This document shows positions 33,586 to 45,703 of a DNA stretch of 64,000 nucleotides, one piece after another. Source of the stretch: Akebia trifoliata. Taxonomy: Eukaryota > Streptophyta > Magnoliopsida > Ranunculales > Lardizabalaceae. The stretch's first letter is position 1. Every line of letters starts with the position of its first letter. The stretch covers positions 43,973,220 through 44,037,219 of the forward strand of contig CM030714.1 in NCBI GenBank assembly GCA_017979445.1. Reading direction: 5' to 3'. The position numbers were made by a program, and so were the translations under genes. Under the pieces are notes generated by a model. That model was not told the origin of the DNA, did no database searches, and saw nothing but the letters and a program-made list of their open reading frames with translations.

Positions 33586-34610
33586 ATGTTCTTATTAGTT
33601 TTTTTGTTATTTTATTTTGATGAGATCTAGAGGTTGGATAAAAATTAATTAACAACATTTATGGTACTAGTGTGGTACTGGTCTTAATTTATAGGTTGTT
33701 ATGTATGAGAAGTGTTTGGAGTATACCAACATGAATTACATTTGTTTAATGTTTTGGATTTCTTTGATGATTATGTTTTGTGTTCCTTATAAATTGAACA
33801 ATTCAAAGTTATCACTACAAGTAAATGAATTTTTAGCGACACTTTAGTTATTCTGTGTTGAAAAGTAAGTCATCATACTTTTGTTGTAGATTGTAATGTG
33901 GTGGTAGTGTCGGGTTTGTAGCTAACAAGCTAGAGGGTTCAGGTTGGTATCACCACTTTGTACCAAAATCGGAAATAAGGGTTGGTCATGTTGAAAGAGA
34001 TTCTCTTGTACCCTGTGCTTTAGTTTTGCTCTGTTGTGTTCCTATGTTATTTTGGTTATGTTATTGTGATCCTCAATATTGTTTTTGATGGATAAATTCT
34101 AGTTATCATATTGTTTTTGATGGATAAATTCTAGTTATCTTGTCTAACACAAAAAATGTCATAGACAATAAACACAATGCATATTTTATCTCTGCATTTT
34201 TTTTTCTTTTTTGTTTGTTTGTGATGCTTTTTCAATATTGCTTATTTTATTTTTTATTTGAAAACAGTAAATTAGGATACTCTATTATCATCATCATTCA
34301 TGCCTTGCACCAAAACAGTAAATTAGTTTACTGTATTTGTTTTTCTTTTTCTTTTTCTTTTATAAGGGCTGTATTATTGCTTTTGTTAAAGCTATTTTAT
34401 GATAATGTAGTTAATTAGTTTATCTGAAATAAAACACAAAGGACATTTTTAGGTGGTTTCCTTAGTCAAAATGTAACATTTGAACTCTGACATTCTCTTA
34501 CCAAGGGTCCTTGAGCTCAAATGGATCAGCACATCACTAACACTCTCCGTACTAACATATTTTATCTGAAATAAAACATAAGGGTCATTTTAAGGGGACT
34601 ATTGTTAAGC

Positions 34611-35275
34611 ATTCTGGCTACACCCCTTTGCAATGTAAGAAATGGCTTGACATTCCAAAGCACTCGAAAGACACACTATGGCAAAAGATCCAGGTAAATA
34701 TAAATTAATATGTTTGTCATTTTTCTAATAATATCATGTTTTTACATATTTTTTAAATTGTGTATTTTTGCATAATAAGGTCGAAATTGATGATTCAAAG
34801 AAGAGGTAGGTGATGCAACATATGTCGACGAGGTTCAGAGATTAAAAGAATGACATGGAGAAGATTTACCAAAAATATGAGACAGATGGGACCAGAGCGG
34901 CATGGTAGAGTACGTACCTATGGCCTAGGCCCGATGCTGAGTTCGGTCTTTACATCTACTTTTAGCTCATCTCGTAGTGGTACTTATGTTGAGATGTAGT
35001 GCCAGTTGAATGAGATGCAAAACACGCTAGTAGAACGTGGTCGACAACATGAGGAGATGATTGTTGAGTTGCAAAACACGCAAGTGGAACGCGATTGACA
35101 ACATTAGAGGATTATTGAGCTACAAATGCACATGGAGATGCAACTGTAGATGCATATACAAATGCAAAGAGAGAGCCTTAGCCAGGTGCAGGTGAAGAGT
35201 CAAGTCCAAGAGCATATAACCCTATACTTCTGCATCATGTTTCTTAATGGTCATCCTCCCAATCAAGGACCTTGA
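34611..35275 (+). pseudogene. CACTA-type (Transposase_24-like) transposase relic, copy C
   Basis: Counterpart of 1191-1831 and 14261-14936, with broken frames. Recognisable pieces are the KIYQKYETDGTRAAW stretch and the Gln/Met-rich tail ending NQGP and a stop. Confidence 0.65.
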
Positions 35276-35388
35276 AAGTCATCTAGATACCTTTAATTTC
35301 TCCACTTTAGACTTTTTTACCTACTCATCATTTAACTAATAATTGTTTTTTTTTTTTTTTTGGTTACTAACCCCTTTTTAACTCCGCC

Positions 35389-35445
35389 AATGTAAAATTA
35401 AATATTTTACATTGCCGGTCCCAAGCCCGGATAAAGGAGGAAGGA
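35389..35445. repeat. Hairpin plus GCCGGTCCCAAGCCCGG motif, copy C
   Basis: The stem and 5-base loop are the same as in copy A, and the GC-rich box is complete. Confidence 0.6.
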
Positions 35446-35910
35446 AAAGATAAGGTACTGTTTATTTTTAAATAAGGTAATTTTATCGTTCATATAAGTT
35501 ACTGTGCATGCATGATTCTTATGGTTAAAATAAATATAAGCATATTGTAGTAGATTTGATTGCAAATTAAGAGAAATTTAATCTTTGTTTGGGCTTGTTT
35601 ATGGATTTTATTTTGCTTAATTTGATTTCTAATAAATGGGTATAAGCATAAGTTAGATCTGCTCATTTTTTACTCCCCTTTCCATAATCAAGCGGAATGG
35701 TCGATGGAGACAGAAGAATGAGCCTTGTTCTTGCTGTGTGTTGGTATTTATCTGATTACCTTGTCACCAATGGCAACAAAGGGGTGGTGAGTATTTTATT
35801 CACTGCTCATCATCATGAATCATGGGGATGGTACCATTGTCTTTGTTTGGTGATTCATATATCAAGGCGTGCTTATCTCAAATTATTTTTGGAACATGGG
35901 TATCTCTAAT

Positions 35911-36193
35911 TATTGAGTTTAATCCCACGTCGGATACAAATTGCCTTGTCTCTCTCCTTATAAGCTCCTAGGCCTCTCTACTCATTGTCAATTGGTTTAG
36001 AACGGGCCTTTTTTCCTCCTTGTCACCCAGTTCATATCTCTACGTGTTTTGGCCCATGTCTGGCCGACATGTGCGGGGGAGTGTTGAGTTTAGTTTCACA
36101 TCGAACACAAATTGCCTTGTCTCTCTCCTTATAAGCTCTCGGGCCTCTCCACTCATTGCCAATTGGGTTTGAGATGGATCCTTAAATTTATCA
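35911..36193 (+). mobile_element. TRIM retrotransposon, copy C, with shortened 5' LTR
   Basis: The 3' LTR is complete (36082-36193, 112 bp). The 5' LTR starts at 35911 but is cut at about 36,000, and the primer-binding site is lost. Same element as in A and B. Confidence 0.75.
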
Positions 36194-36539
36194 TTTATAA
36201 TCAATGAAATCGTCGATAAATTACCAGAGAGATTGTTGATAATGCAAAATCGTTGCTCTTTTATCAACAAATTCGTAGATTATAAAAATGACGAATTCAG
36301 TGTAAAAGCATGTTTTGGGAATTAAAATGAACAATGTATCGAAATAGGAATTTCATTATATTCAACGCACGAAAGGGAGATTCACCCAATTTCAAAATGA
36401 TTGGTGTGTTCTAAGTAAAAGTTGGTGCGCCTATGGAAATAACCTCCCATCTAACCAAAGCAGGTTTGCTATGAATCCTACATGTCTCCAAGGGATCCAT
36501 TTCATTTGGGGTATATAAAAATAAGTCCCTATGTTGTTT

Positions 36540-36650
36540 TTTTATATTTTATTTTATCGATAAGCCCGTTTTTAATGAGTGTTGGTGGGTTTTGAAGCTA
36601 GGTCTCTAGTATCATCGCCCAAGACTTAACCAACTAAGCTTGTTGGCACC
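36540..36650 (-). mobile_element. tRNA-derived SINE, minus strand, copy C
   Basis: Counterpart of 3110-3226, with head GGTGCCAACAAGCTTAGTTG on the minus strand. Confidence 0.5.
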
Positions 36651-37759
36651 TGCAAAATTTAGTAAATTATGATCAATCCGACCTATCAAATTTGAACCAT
36701 AGATATTAAGTAATATTTTATTCTTACGTCTTTGTCATCATGTTAAACCCTTATTCCCTCTCTCTTTTCTCCTACTTAAATCTTCTATATCTCCTCTTTC
36801 TTGTCATCAACAACAACAATAATATTAATGTAATTTTATTTAATCTACCTATATTATTTGTTGACTGTGTTGGGAATGATGAATTTATAAATTCATCAAA
36901 GCTTCTAATGCATTCATTATTCGTGTTTCCATTTTTCACTCATTGGATCGTATGTGTGCACCATACTAATACATACATTTTGTCCCATCTAAATCTACTT
37001 TACAAACAATGGAAACAATAATTGATGGATAGAATGAGAATACCATTTAAAAAAAAAAAAAAACATTTAAGAACTCTCAAAATGACATTAATAAGATATT
37101 AAAAAAAATGCCATTTTAATCAAAGATAAAGACATAATACATTGATTTCAAATCATAAAAGACGTGTGTGGAGAATCTGTTATCTGTGAAATTGACTGAA
37201 ATGATAACAATCTTTCAAATCTAACCCCAATTTAAATATGCGATTAATGCCATAGGTGGTGAGTTCCATACCCAGTATGACCAGTAATTCCTTGGGAGCC
37301 ACCTACGAGGGTACACCCTTTCCTGGTGCATGTAATGTGTGGGCGTTGCACATTTCCCAGGACTAATCCCTGGATAATGATCTATGGACTGGGAAAAGCC
37401 CAAATACAGGTCCGATCCTCTGTCCACTGGGAAATCTGGTAGGAAAAAAAAAAGGAGAAGAGGAAAGTTGTAACAATTGCACATTTCAATAATAACTCTT
37501 ATAATACATTTTAAAAATAAAACATAAATTGAGAGAGCTTCTACGGCCACGCTAACTTTTACTAAGAGCACCCTAAGATGTGTGTTAATTACCAATAATT
37601 TCATATGAATTGGAGTGCTCTTAACAAAAGTTGGTGTGGCAATAGAATATCTTTAAACTAATCATAATAAATAATCAATAGAGGGTGTGAAGGGATAAGA
37701 AGAGCAGTCAATTCCCAATTAATGTGCTAAACTTAACTTTGTCTTTCCTTGGGTACAAC

Positions 37760-39057
37760 TGATCGGTTGTAAATCTTGCCAAATAAATGCAGAGATTAAG
37801 ATGTGAACTAAGACTTTGGGCTAGTCGAATTCGTTCCACAGGGACAACTTGGATTCAAATGTTCAACCGGTTAAAATAAAAAACAAAGTTAGTAACAGAT
37901 TAGTTTTAAAATAGAATTGATTTGTTGCATAAATGAAATGAAAATTACTTGAAATTGAAATTAAAAACAGAAAATAAAGATTTAAGATATAAGAAAGGAG
38001 CTTAGAGATTTCAAGATTACCATTGCAAGTTACCCAAAAATGCTAATTAATTCTAAAACATGACTCAATCCACGTAGCAAGTCATTGCTCATGGATCGGA
38101 AGATGATTCGGTGTACCCATTGATTGGAACCCAAAAGTCTTCATGAAGGTCTCTTGTTTATGTAAGATTATCCGATTTATGCTTCCATTCATCACAGAGC
38201 ATGAATGTTCTTGAGCTTATCTAAGTAACACTCATCAAAGCTTGAAATGGAAGTCTAAATTGGAAGATCTTATCATGTAGAGATTCATAAAATTAGCATA
38301 TAAAACAGAAATAATGAATTAAAATAGCATTAATAGAGTGAACTTGCTCCGGCATTCTTGACTTCTCTAATGAGAATCTAGCCGATCATCGCAAGGATCA
38401 TATTGCAACAATACTAAAAACAAGAAGATGATAGATGGAAAGAAAATGTAAAATAGAAATGCAACTTAATTCCTTTCTTGATGATCTCCCAAAAGAGTTA
38501 CAATAGAGTCAATGGCTTACTCTTGATGTTCTCACTACACTCAAAAGCTCACCCAAAGGAAAAATTACAGAGAATTAAAAGAAAGAAAAATAAAAAATTA
38601 TGGAAGAAGAGAATGAGAAAAGAGCCCCTTTCTCTAAAATCAACCTCCCAATTTATAATGTTCGTATTCGAGTAATCGGGGTGGTTTAGCGGATAATTCG
38701 ATTCAAATGCCCCAATCAGTTACAACCACTGAAGCTTCTGTAAAAATCTCGAAGATAAATTCCTCGAAATGACCGTGACGCGGTCTTGGCTAACCGCGGC
38801 GCGGTGACGTGGCACCCAAAATCCTCGAGATTTTGCCAGATGCTTCATTTTTGCTCACATGTTGTAACAGTAATTGTTACTTCTTTTGTTGGTTTCCGAA
38901 TGTGCCCTTTTTACCTAAAATTAGTAACAAACTATTGTTAGCCACATTAATTTAGGATTTAATGAAATTTAGTATTATTTTAAGGGAAGTAGTACTAAAA
39001 CTTGTGATAATCTTGGTAAAATTACGGTCCCAAAATGAAATTATTGGGACCTTATCA
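37760..39057. mobile_element. Solo LTR of a retrotransposon with 5-bp target duplication
   Basis: The insert starts TGATCGG, ends CTTATCA and is flanked by ACAAC on both sides (37755-37759 and 39058-39062). This is the TG...CA ends and 5-bp duplication of an LTR retrotransposon. The 1298-bp insert has no internal coding region, primer-binding site or second LTR, so it is a solo LTR. The words GAATTCGTTCCACAGGGACA fit LTRs of large Ty3/gypsy elements in plants. Segments A (near 4,690) and B (near 17,450) have the site empty. Confidence 0.88.
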
Positions 39058-39491
39058 ACAACATTGACCAATTGCATTCATTTATGAAAGAATAATGCTG
39101 AAGTGACCTCACATCACACCTTGACATGAAAGCGCATGGGAACCATAGAAATTTACAATTATTTTTCTTAAATATGCGTTTCAAAAATTTATATACATAA
39201 AATTATAAGCAAATAAAGGGAGAAGAAAAATAATAAGATTAACTTAAATAATTATTTTATTATTAATAGTCGTAATTGTCAAGGAAAAAAAAAATTTAAG
39301 TTGTAATATAATCATTGTATGACAATGTATAATTACACTTAAAACAAAACATTACTAACAAAGTAATTATTTATCTAATGAAAATAATCACTCATTAATT
39401 TTGATATACAGATAAATAAAAACATGCATATTCAAATATGAATTATGAGTATGAAAGAAGTCAAGATAAGAAATATTTTTAAATTATAATC

Positions 39492-40320
39492 ATATTAAGT
39501 TCAGGTTCAGACAAATCGCGTTGACCCATACCAATGCTTATTTTCATTCCGATTTGAGTCGAGCCTTTTTTTTTTTTTTTTTTTCCTGTTACTCGAACCC
39601 AAGCTAATTATGTCTAGATCTGACCCAAGGTCGGGTTCAACCTAGTTCTTTAAAAAAAAATTGGTTCTATTTGAACCAGACCGACTTCATTGAAGTTGAC
39701 CCATTTGTTCAAACATGTTCATAAAACTCTAAGAACTAATTTTGGAAACAAGTTGAGTTCTAAATTGGATAGTTATACCATCGAGTCAAAATTACCCATT
39801 AAATCTAATATGATAGATGACTCATAACTAGGTTATGAGGTTCGCAATTCTTATAATTTTGGTAATTAATTGATTCCCTTTGAATTCTACAGGGTGTCAT
39901 CTAAAGGGACTCTTCAAGAAGTACAAATGCGTAGAACTTCTGATTTCAAATCTCTGTGTATGGGAGCTGCAAATGTTCTTATTAGTTTTTTTTTTTGTTT
40001 TTTTATTATTATGATGAGATCTAGAGGTTGGATAAAAATTAATTAAGAACATTTATGGTACTAGTGGTACTTTATAGGTTGTTATGTATGAGTAGTGTTT
40101 AGAGTAAACCAACATGAATTACATTTGTTTAATGTTTTGTATTTCTTTAATGATTATGTTTTGTGTTCCTTATAAATTGAACAACTCAAAGTTATGGATG
40201 GTACCACTGTTTTTGTTTGGTGATTCATATATCAAGAGGGCTATCTCAAATTATTTTTGGAAGGTGGGTATCTCTAATATTTATCAAAACTTGGTGGTGT
40301 ATCTCTAAATTATCATATTT
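39492..40320 (+). repeat. Chimeric junction: intergenic flank joined to a receptor-less NLR 3' flank (segment C)
   Basis: Same join as 17,888-18,690, at about 39,645. The detached exon start GTGTCATCTAAAGGGACTC is at 39,893. The shared breakpoint shows that B and C derive from one rearranged ancestor. Confidence 0.75.
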
Positions 40321-40387
40321 CTTTTTTGCTCAATGGGGTTCAATAAATAAAAGTTAGGGTGCTAATATAAAGTGAGAAAATTTGAGC

Positions 40388-41087
40388 AACTCCTCTTTGC
40401 TAAGGCTGCAAGGGTAAACCCAGGCTCAACCCAAGTAGTAGAAATCTCAAGCCGAGCTCAACTCAACCCAACTATCACGCCAGAGTTCATTAACCCAAGC
40501 TCAACCCGAGTTAGAGCTTCTAAAATCGGGTTGGGCGGGTTGAGTTTGTTCAAGAACCTTAGATTCATTTTGATCAACAAATAAATTGTATATATTAAAC
40601 AAGAAATACAATATAACTTAAAAAATAAAATCATTAGTAAATAAAATTGCATACAACTTCCAAATCCATCATTGAAAAAATATTTATGCTCATTTTAATA
40701 ATATCAAATTGTTCACAATCCATAATAAAAATTTTAAAAAAGATCTCGATGATGCTTCCGTTCACTCAATCTTTAATATCAATATCATTAATAAAATGAC
40801 TCTTCATCTTCAAGAAATCTATGCATATTATATATAAACAAAAATATCAATGGATTTAAATAGACAGAAAAGTATTTAAAAAAAAAATCTTTAGTTACTT
40901 CAATATATATATATATGATGAAATAATTAAAAGAATAACTCTAGAAATAAATAAAAATATGTAATTAATATGAAAATATTATATATTAATATATAGAATT
41001 GGGTTCGGGTTGCTAGAACCTTCAACCCTAGCTCAACCCAAAATTGAGGTCAAGTTGAAATATTACAACCCAAGTATATACATATAA
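40388..41087. mobile_element. hAT-like element, left part (segment C), split by later insertions
   Basis: Counterpart of 18767-19500. The left terminus has a deletion (GGCTGCAAGGGTAAACC in place of GCTGCAACTTGGGC...). The right end, GCCCGCCCAAGTTGCAGCCC, lies at 42,966-42,985 behind the MULE and the MITE pair. Confidence 0.6.
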
Positions 41088-42174
41088 GGAGGCGTTCGGA
41101 GGCATTGGTTTTATCAGTCGTTTTAACAAAAGAAGCTCGACCATCGTATATACAGCGATTGGATGGTCGAGATTGCTGATTGTTTAAGTTAGGATTTATG
41201 GGCTTTTTACAACGCCATCCCTAGGTTTTACATTATTTAGTGCCACCTCCCTGGCACAATTAAAAAACCCGAAAGCTGTTATCTGCGTTTAAGTTAAGAA
41301 CAAGAGTTCTCCTTTACTCTCTCCTTCTCTCTCACTCGAGCACCACCTCTTTGAAACCCTCTCTCTCTCTCTCTCTCTCTCTCGCTTTGCTGAAACCCTC
41401 GAACCTCACTCTCTCTCATTGAAACCCTCGAGCACGAACGGCTGCTATATACTCGCTCTCTCTCTCATTCTCGCTGCAACTCCATCGACGAAGCACGAAC
41501 ACGAACGACTCCTACTAAGTTACACTCTCTCTCGCTCTCGCTGCAACTTCATCTCACGAACACAAACGAACTCTCTTCATTGTTTGGGACTCCGGACTCC
41601 ATAGTCCATACTATAGGTATCATCTGTTTCAACCGTTCGTTTGATGAATTGATTCAAGCCACGTTTGAGGCTAATTTTTTCCCCTATTTATATCTCTCGC
41701 ATCGTCTTCAGATACCCAGTGTTTTAGCACTCTTTCTTTCTCTCTCTCTCTCTCTCTCTGTTTGAAAGAGGAAATAACATCATATCATGGGTAGAGGGAA
41801 AGTAGAGCTTAAGAGAATCGAGAACACAACAAACAGGCAGGTGAAGGAGAGAGTGAAGGAGAACTCTCTGTTATTAACAGCAATCTGTTATTTAATTGTG
41901 TCAGGGAGGTGGCACTAAATACTGTAAAATAGAGGGATGGATTTGTAAAAAGCCTATAAATCTATAACTTAAACGCAGATAACAGCGGGCTGTTTTTTAA
42001 TTGTGCCCGGGAGGTGGCACTAAATGCTATAAAATATAGGGATGGCGCTGTAAAAAACTTATAAATCCATAACTTAAATGCAAATGCAATCTCGACCATC
42101 CAATCGCAGTATATCCAACGGTCGAGCTTCTTTTGTTAAAACGATTGATAAAACAGATGCCTCCAAACGCCTCC
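41088..42174. mobile_element. Pack-MULE-like element with long terminal inverted repeats
   Basis: The left arm (about 41,088-41,290) begins GGAGGCGTTCGGAGGC. The right arm (about 41,985-42,174) is its inverted form, ending AAACGCCTCC. Shared internal words include AGAAGCTCGACC with GGTCGAGCTTCT and TAGTGCCACCTCCC with GGGAGGTGGCACTA. The inner part of the right arm is duplicated in tandem (about 41,890-41,980 and 41,990-42,070). Between the arms is a CT-rich leader followed by a MADS-box start. A 9-bp target duplication is not clean, because both sides are AT repeats. Segment B has the site empty. Confidence 0.75.
41787..41918 (+). pseudogene. Captured 5' end of a MADS-box gene (AGAMOUS-clade-like)
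   Basis: The frame starting at ATG 41787 begins MGRGKVELKRIENTTNRQV, which is the start of a MIKC-type MADS domain. ENTTNRQV is the form usual in the AGAMOUS/SHATTERPROOF clade. After V19 similarity stops; the frame continues for 24 unrelated residues into the right arm of the MULE and ends at 41918. About 480 bases before the ATG are CT-rich, like a MADS 5' leader, and may have been captured together with it. The fragment has too little of the domain (19 of about 60 residues) to bind DNA. This is a transposon-borne gene piece, not a MADS gene. Confidence 0.8.
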
Positions 42175-42184
42175 CATATATATA

Positions 42185-42540
42185 TGGGAAATGTTCAGCA
42201 ACAAACATTTTGGCAAAATATTTTTCAAAACATGGGTTAGAGCTTTTGGAATGGGATGATTTTTGGTGAGGATGATCTCTACAGTGAGGAGATCATCATC
42301 ACCAAAAATCAGCCCATTCCAAAACTTCTAACCCTATCAAAAATGATTTACAAAAAATGGACGGTCCACGATTTTTCAACGTGTAAACTGGGGTTAGAAG
42401 TTTTGGAATGGGCTGATTTTTGGTGAAGATGATCTCTTCACCGTAGAGATCATCCTCACCAAAAATCAGCCCGTTCCAAAACCTCTAACCCATGTTTTAA
42501 AAAATGTTTTGCCAAAATATTTGTTACTGAACGGGACCCA
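42185..42540. mobile_element. Foldback MITE, first of a tandem pair
   Basis: The ends are TGGGAAATGTTCAGCAACAA and GTTACTGAACGGGACCCA. Nearly the whole 356 bp forms an inverted repeat. Each half again contains a smaller hairpin (TGATTTTTGGTGA...TCACCAAAAATCA). TA-rich bases at both edges fit a TA-type target duplication. Confidence 0.8.
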
Positions 42541-42543
42541 TAT

Positions 42544-42912
42544 TGGGAAATGTTCAGCAACAAACATTTTGACAAACATTTTGGCAAAACATTTTTCAAA
42601 ATATGGGTTAGAGGTTTTGAAATTGGCTGATTTTTAGTGAGGATGATCTCTATGATGAGGAGATCATCATCACCAAAAATCAGCCCATTCCAAAACTTCT
42701 AACCCCATCAAAAATGGTTTACAAAAAATGGACGGTCCACGATTTTTCAACTTGTAAACATGGGGCTAGAAGTTTTGGAATGGGCTGATTTTTGGTGAGG
42801 ATGATCTCCTCACCATAGAGATCATCCTCACCAAAAATCAGCCCATTCCAAAACCTCTAACCCATGTTTTGAAAAATGTTTTGCCAAAATGTTTGTTGCT
42901 GAACGAGACCCA
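42544..42912. mobile_element. Foldback MITE, second of a tandem pair
   Basis: Same family as 42185-42540, starting TGGGAAATGTTCAGCAACAA and ending GTTGCTGAACGAGACCCA. It has a 14-base addition near the left end (a repeated ACAAACATTTTG). The units are separated by three bases, TAT. Confidence 0.8.
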
Positions 42913-44154
42913 TATAAATTCAACTAATCTTCTACATAACTAATCCCAGGCTCCTCCATCAATCAAGTGGGCCAGCCCGCCCAAGTTGCAGCCCAATCCT
43001 TCACTCACCCCCTTGGCTACTACGTGGGTTGCAAAGGGGACGATTTCTTGGGATATCATGGGTTTCCAACTTAATCACTCAGTCTCTTATTTGAATTTTC
43101 ATTTAAAAATTTGTATTTTTAAAAATGGGAAAATTCATTGAACTTTTTGGCAAAAAGACCTCAACTAACATGATGTGAAAATTTGAGAATAATTTTGGTA
43201 TGTTATTCAAAATCTAGTAACGAATTTGGGGGAAAAATTCCATAGATATTATCGTCATTTATCTTTTTATTGAAAAAGTTCATTATTTAAATGGAGATAG
43301 TAAGAGTAGCTACGTAAGCACTTGAACTAATAAAATATGTGACTTAGAAATTTGATTGGAAGAACAAGGTTTGCTCAACTGACTCCAAATTTTTGGCTTA
43401 AGTGAAATTTTGAAAGACTTAGAATAATGCATATACTATGCAAATATTTCATAAATTAATGCATTTGCCTACTTGACATTAGTTTTTTTTTTTTGGCTAG
43501 CATTAATTTGAAGTTGGAAATTAACCCTATTTGGTTTTTTTTAGAAAAAATGTTGCTTGTGTTTTATTTGAAAGAAGTTGAACATAGTTACCTAAAAGGG
43601 CTCGGCTCATGGTTTTAAATTTTGGTCTATTGAGATGACTCGAATGATATCTCATATAATACGAAAGTTTTTTTTTTCTTTTAAATATCTGAATCAAACA
43701 TATTGAAGAAAAAGAAAAATGGGGATATTGTTCACATCTCATCTCTCATTCATGAAGGATATCAAGATGACTCAAGTAAGTCCTTACGGTCTCAAACATT
43801 TTTTATATGTTCTAAGCTTAAGTACATGTATGTATTATACTTTTAGAACTCATGGAATAGACTCGAAACTTGGCTGACTTGACATGACTAGATTTTGAGG
43901 TGACTTTGCCCAAAACGTGATAAAACCAACTTTCCAAGTCAACTTGTTTGAGTCAACCTGACAATGCAAAAAAGTTGTGTGAGAAGCTCGATTGATCTAT
44001 TCTCGAGTTATCATCTATGTATAATATTTTTGATAAAGTAAAAAAGATAATAATTTTTTATTTTTTTATTATAAATTTAATATATTTTTAATTTCACCTT
44101 GACTCAATTCTGTGTACATCCGAGCATGGGCAAAGCCAGGACTTTCGGGGGGGA

Positions 44155-44275
44155 GGAAGGTTGAAGAATGTGAAGATGATTGGTTTTTTGTTAGAGACTG
44201 AACAAAGGGGGGAAGGTTGAAGAATGTGAAGATGATTGGTTTTTTGTTAGAGACTGAAGAAATTGACTTTCAAGT
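44155..44275 (+). repeat. Tandem duplication of about 60 bp
   Basis: The block GGAAGGTTGAAGAATGTGAA to TTAGAGACTGAA is present twice in segment C, and once in B (about 20,810). Confidence 0.8.
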
Positions 44276-44620
44276 CATTTTCCATTAGTCTATGATAAAT
44301 GACCCAAGTTAAGGCAATGCCACTTGTTTAAAAAAGAGAGATTTTATTGCCACACCAACTTTTTCTGATGCCACTCCTAGTCATATGTAAATCACCAAAG
44401 AATTTACACAGAGCTTGATGTGGCAACAGAAGCTCTCTTAAACAATAGGGTATTCAAATATTTATCAATTTGATAGAGGGGTTTCTATACCACTCAAAAA
44501 CAATTGAGAGCGAGGGAAAAAAGGTCTTAGTAGGTATGTCAACCATTTTTTTTCTATTTTGGAACTAAGGTATTTGGGCCTCTTAAAGCACCCAACTGAT
44601 ACTCAGGGCACATGCAATGT

Positions 44621-45144
44621 GAAACACCTACAACACCTTCCTCAATCTTCTACAACTCTACGAAGATTGCCTAAATCAATGAGCAACCTTTTATAACTTG
44701 CAGACATTAGACTTTCATAAATGTTACTAGTTAGATGAGTTGCCCAAAGGCTCATGAAACTTAATTAATTTACACCATCTTGCTTTTTGGACTACAAGCA
44801 TTTGTTCAGTATCATAGGAAATAGAGGGGTTAACATGTCTATGAACATTGTCAATGTTCATTGTAGGTAAAGAGAGAGAACGTGAGATAGGAAAACTAAA
44901 GAGATTGATCAACCTTAGAGATGAATTGCATATTTTAGAGCTCCAAAATGCAGTGAATTTGAAAGAAGAAGTACATGGGATGGAGGTGATGATCATAGTC
45001 ACGATGACAAAAGCAAGTTTTGTAAATGAAGTACTTAGAAGGCACCAATTTCACCCTAGTCTCACAATGGTAAATATCAAGGGCTACAATGGTGAAAGAT
45101 TTCTGAAATGGACAGGGGATTCATCATTCTCCAAATTAAAATAA
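44621..45144 (+). pseudogene. NLR leucine-rich-repeat pseudogene fragment (segment C)
   Basis: Counterpart of 21241-21757. From 44,848 it keeps a 98-codon open frame (FIVGKERE..., HILELQNAVNLKE, YNGERFLKWTGDSSFSKLK), so it is less damaged than the copy in B, where this frame has a stop. The 5' part is frameshifted. Only LRR sequence is left. Confidence 0.85.
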
Positions 45145-45703
45145 ATATTATATGTAAAATATTGCATCCTATCAATGCATATCTATTTTTTTTTCTTCTT
45201 TAAGTCCTTCATAAGTTTTTTGACCAATGGATTATCGAAATCATTGACCTTTAGTTCTACCCATAAAATGAATCATCGTGTCATTAAAAACAAATAATTC
45301 ATCTATATTAATGAATTTGCTTATCACTTATAAATAAATAATATAACTTAAATTGCATTCAATCATATCTAACATTACCTGCCAAGTTGGATATCTAAAA
45401 ATTATTTGTCCATTGCTTTTATTTATATGCATAGTAAATCATCTCATAACAAGACCACAAGAACAACGAGGATGTGCATAATGTGCCATTAAAACTACAA
45501 GTACATCCCAATTTATTAAAAAAAAATTATCTCAAAAATATTGCGATGTATAAAAAAATTAAAAAAATATACATCAATGTATCTAAAAATGTCCTATCAA
45601 TAAGAACAAAAATTATCATCATAAGTTCTATCATAATCAACATACAATGCATTAGTTATTATATTTGTTGTCATCTCTATGATTAGTTAAGCTTGACGAT
45701 CTA

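Larger units (their letters stand above)
13514..33812 (+). repeat. Segmental duplication unit B of the NLR cluster
   Basis: The second of three colinear segments and the longest (20.3 kb). After the shared left part it contains a deletion-type junction at about 18,015, a detached NLR 3' flank, a hAT element, an LRR pseudogene, a Harbinger relic, a captured CAP-H fragment and a complete MULE. A duplicated upstream region and NLR gene 2 follow. The next unit starts at the CACTA-like terminus at 33813. Confidence 0.85.
31709..33812. other. 3' flank of NLR gene 2, with probable 3' UTR introns
   Basis: Colinear with 11,478-13,513. Candidate exons are 32649-32717 and from 33508, with the same splice signals as gene 1. 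No other gene is seen. Confidence 0.6.
33813..35825 (+). mobile_element. Decayed CACTA-like element between NLR gene 2 and segment C
   Basis: Starts CACTACAAGTAAATG after ATTCAAAGTTAT. Content and layout equal 13514-15470. A 29-bp tandem repeat (TTGATGGATAAATTCTAGTT) lies at about 34,083-34,140. The right terminus is not recognisable. Confidence 0.55.

Noticed and set aside
38478..38675. A 65-codon frame in the solo LTR
   Set aside because: Lys-rich, without similarity, inside an LTR.
41787..41918. A functional MADS-box gene
   Set aside because: Only 19 residues of the domain are present and the frame then enters a transposon arm.
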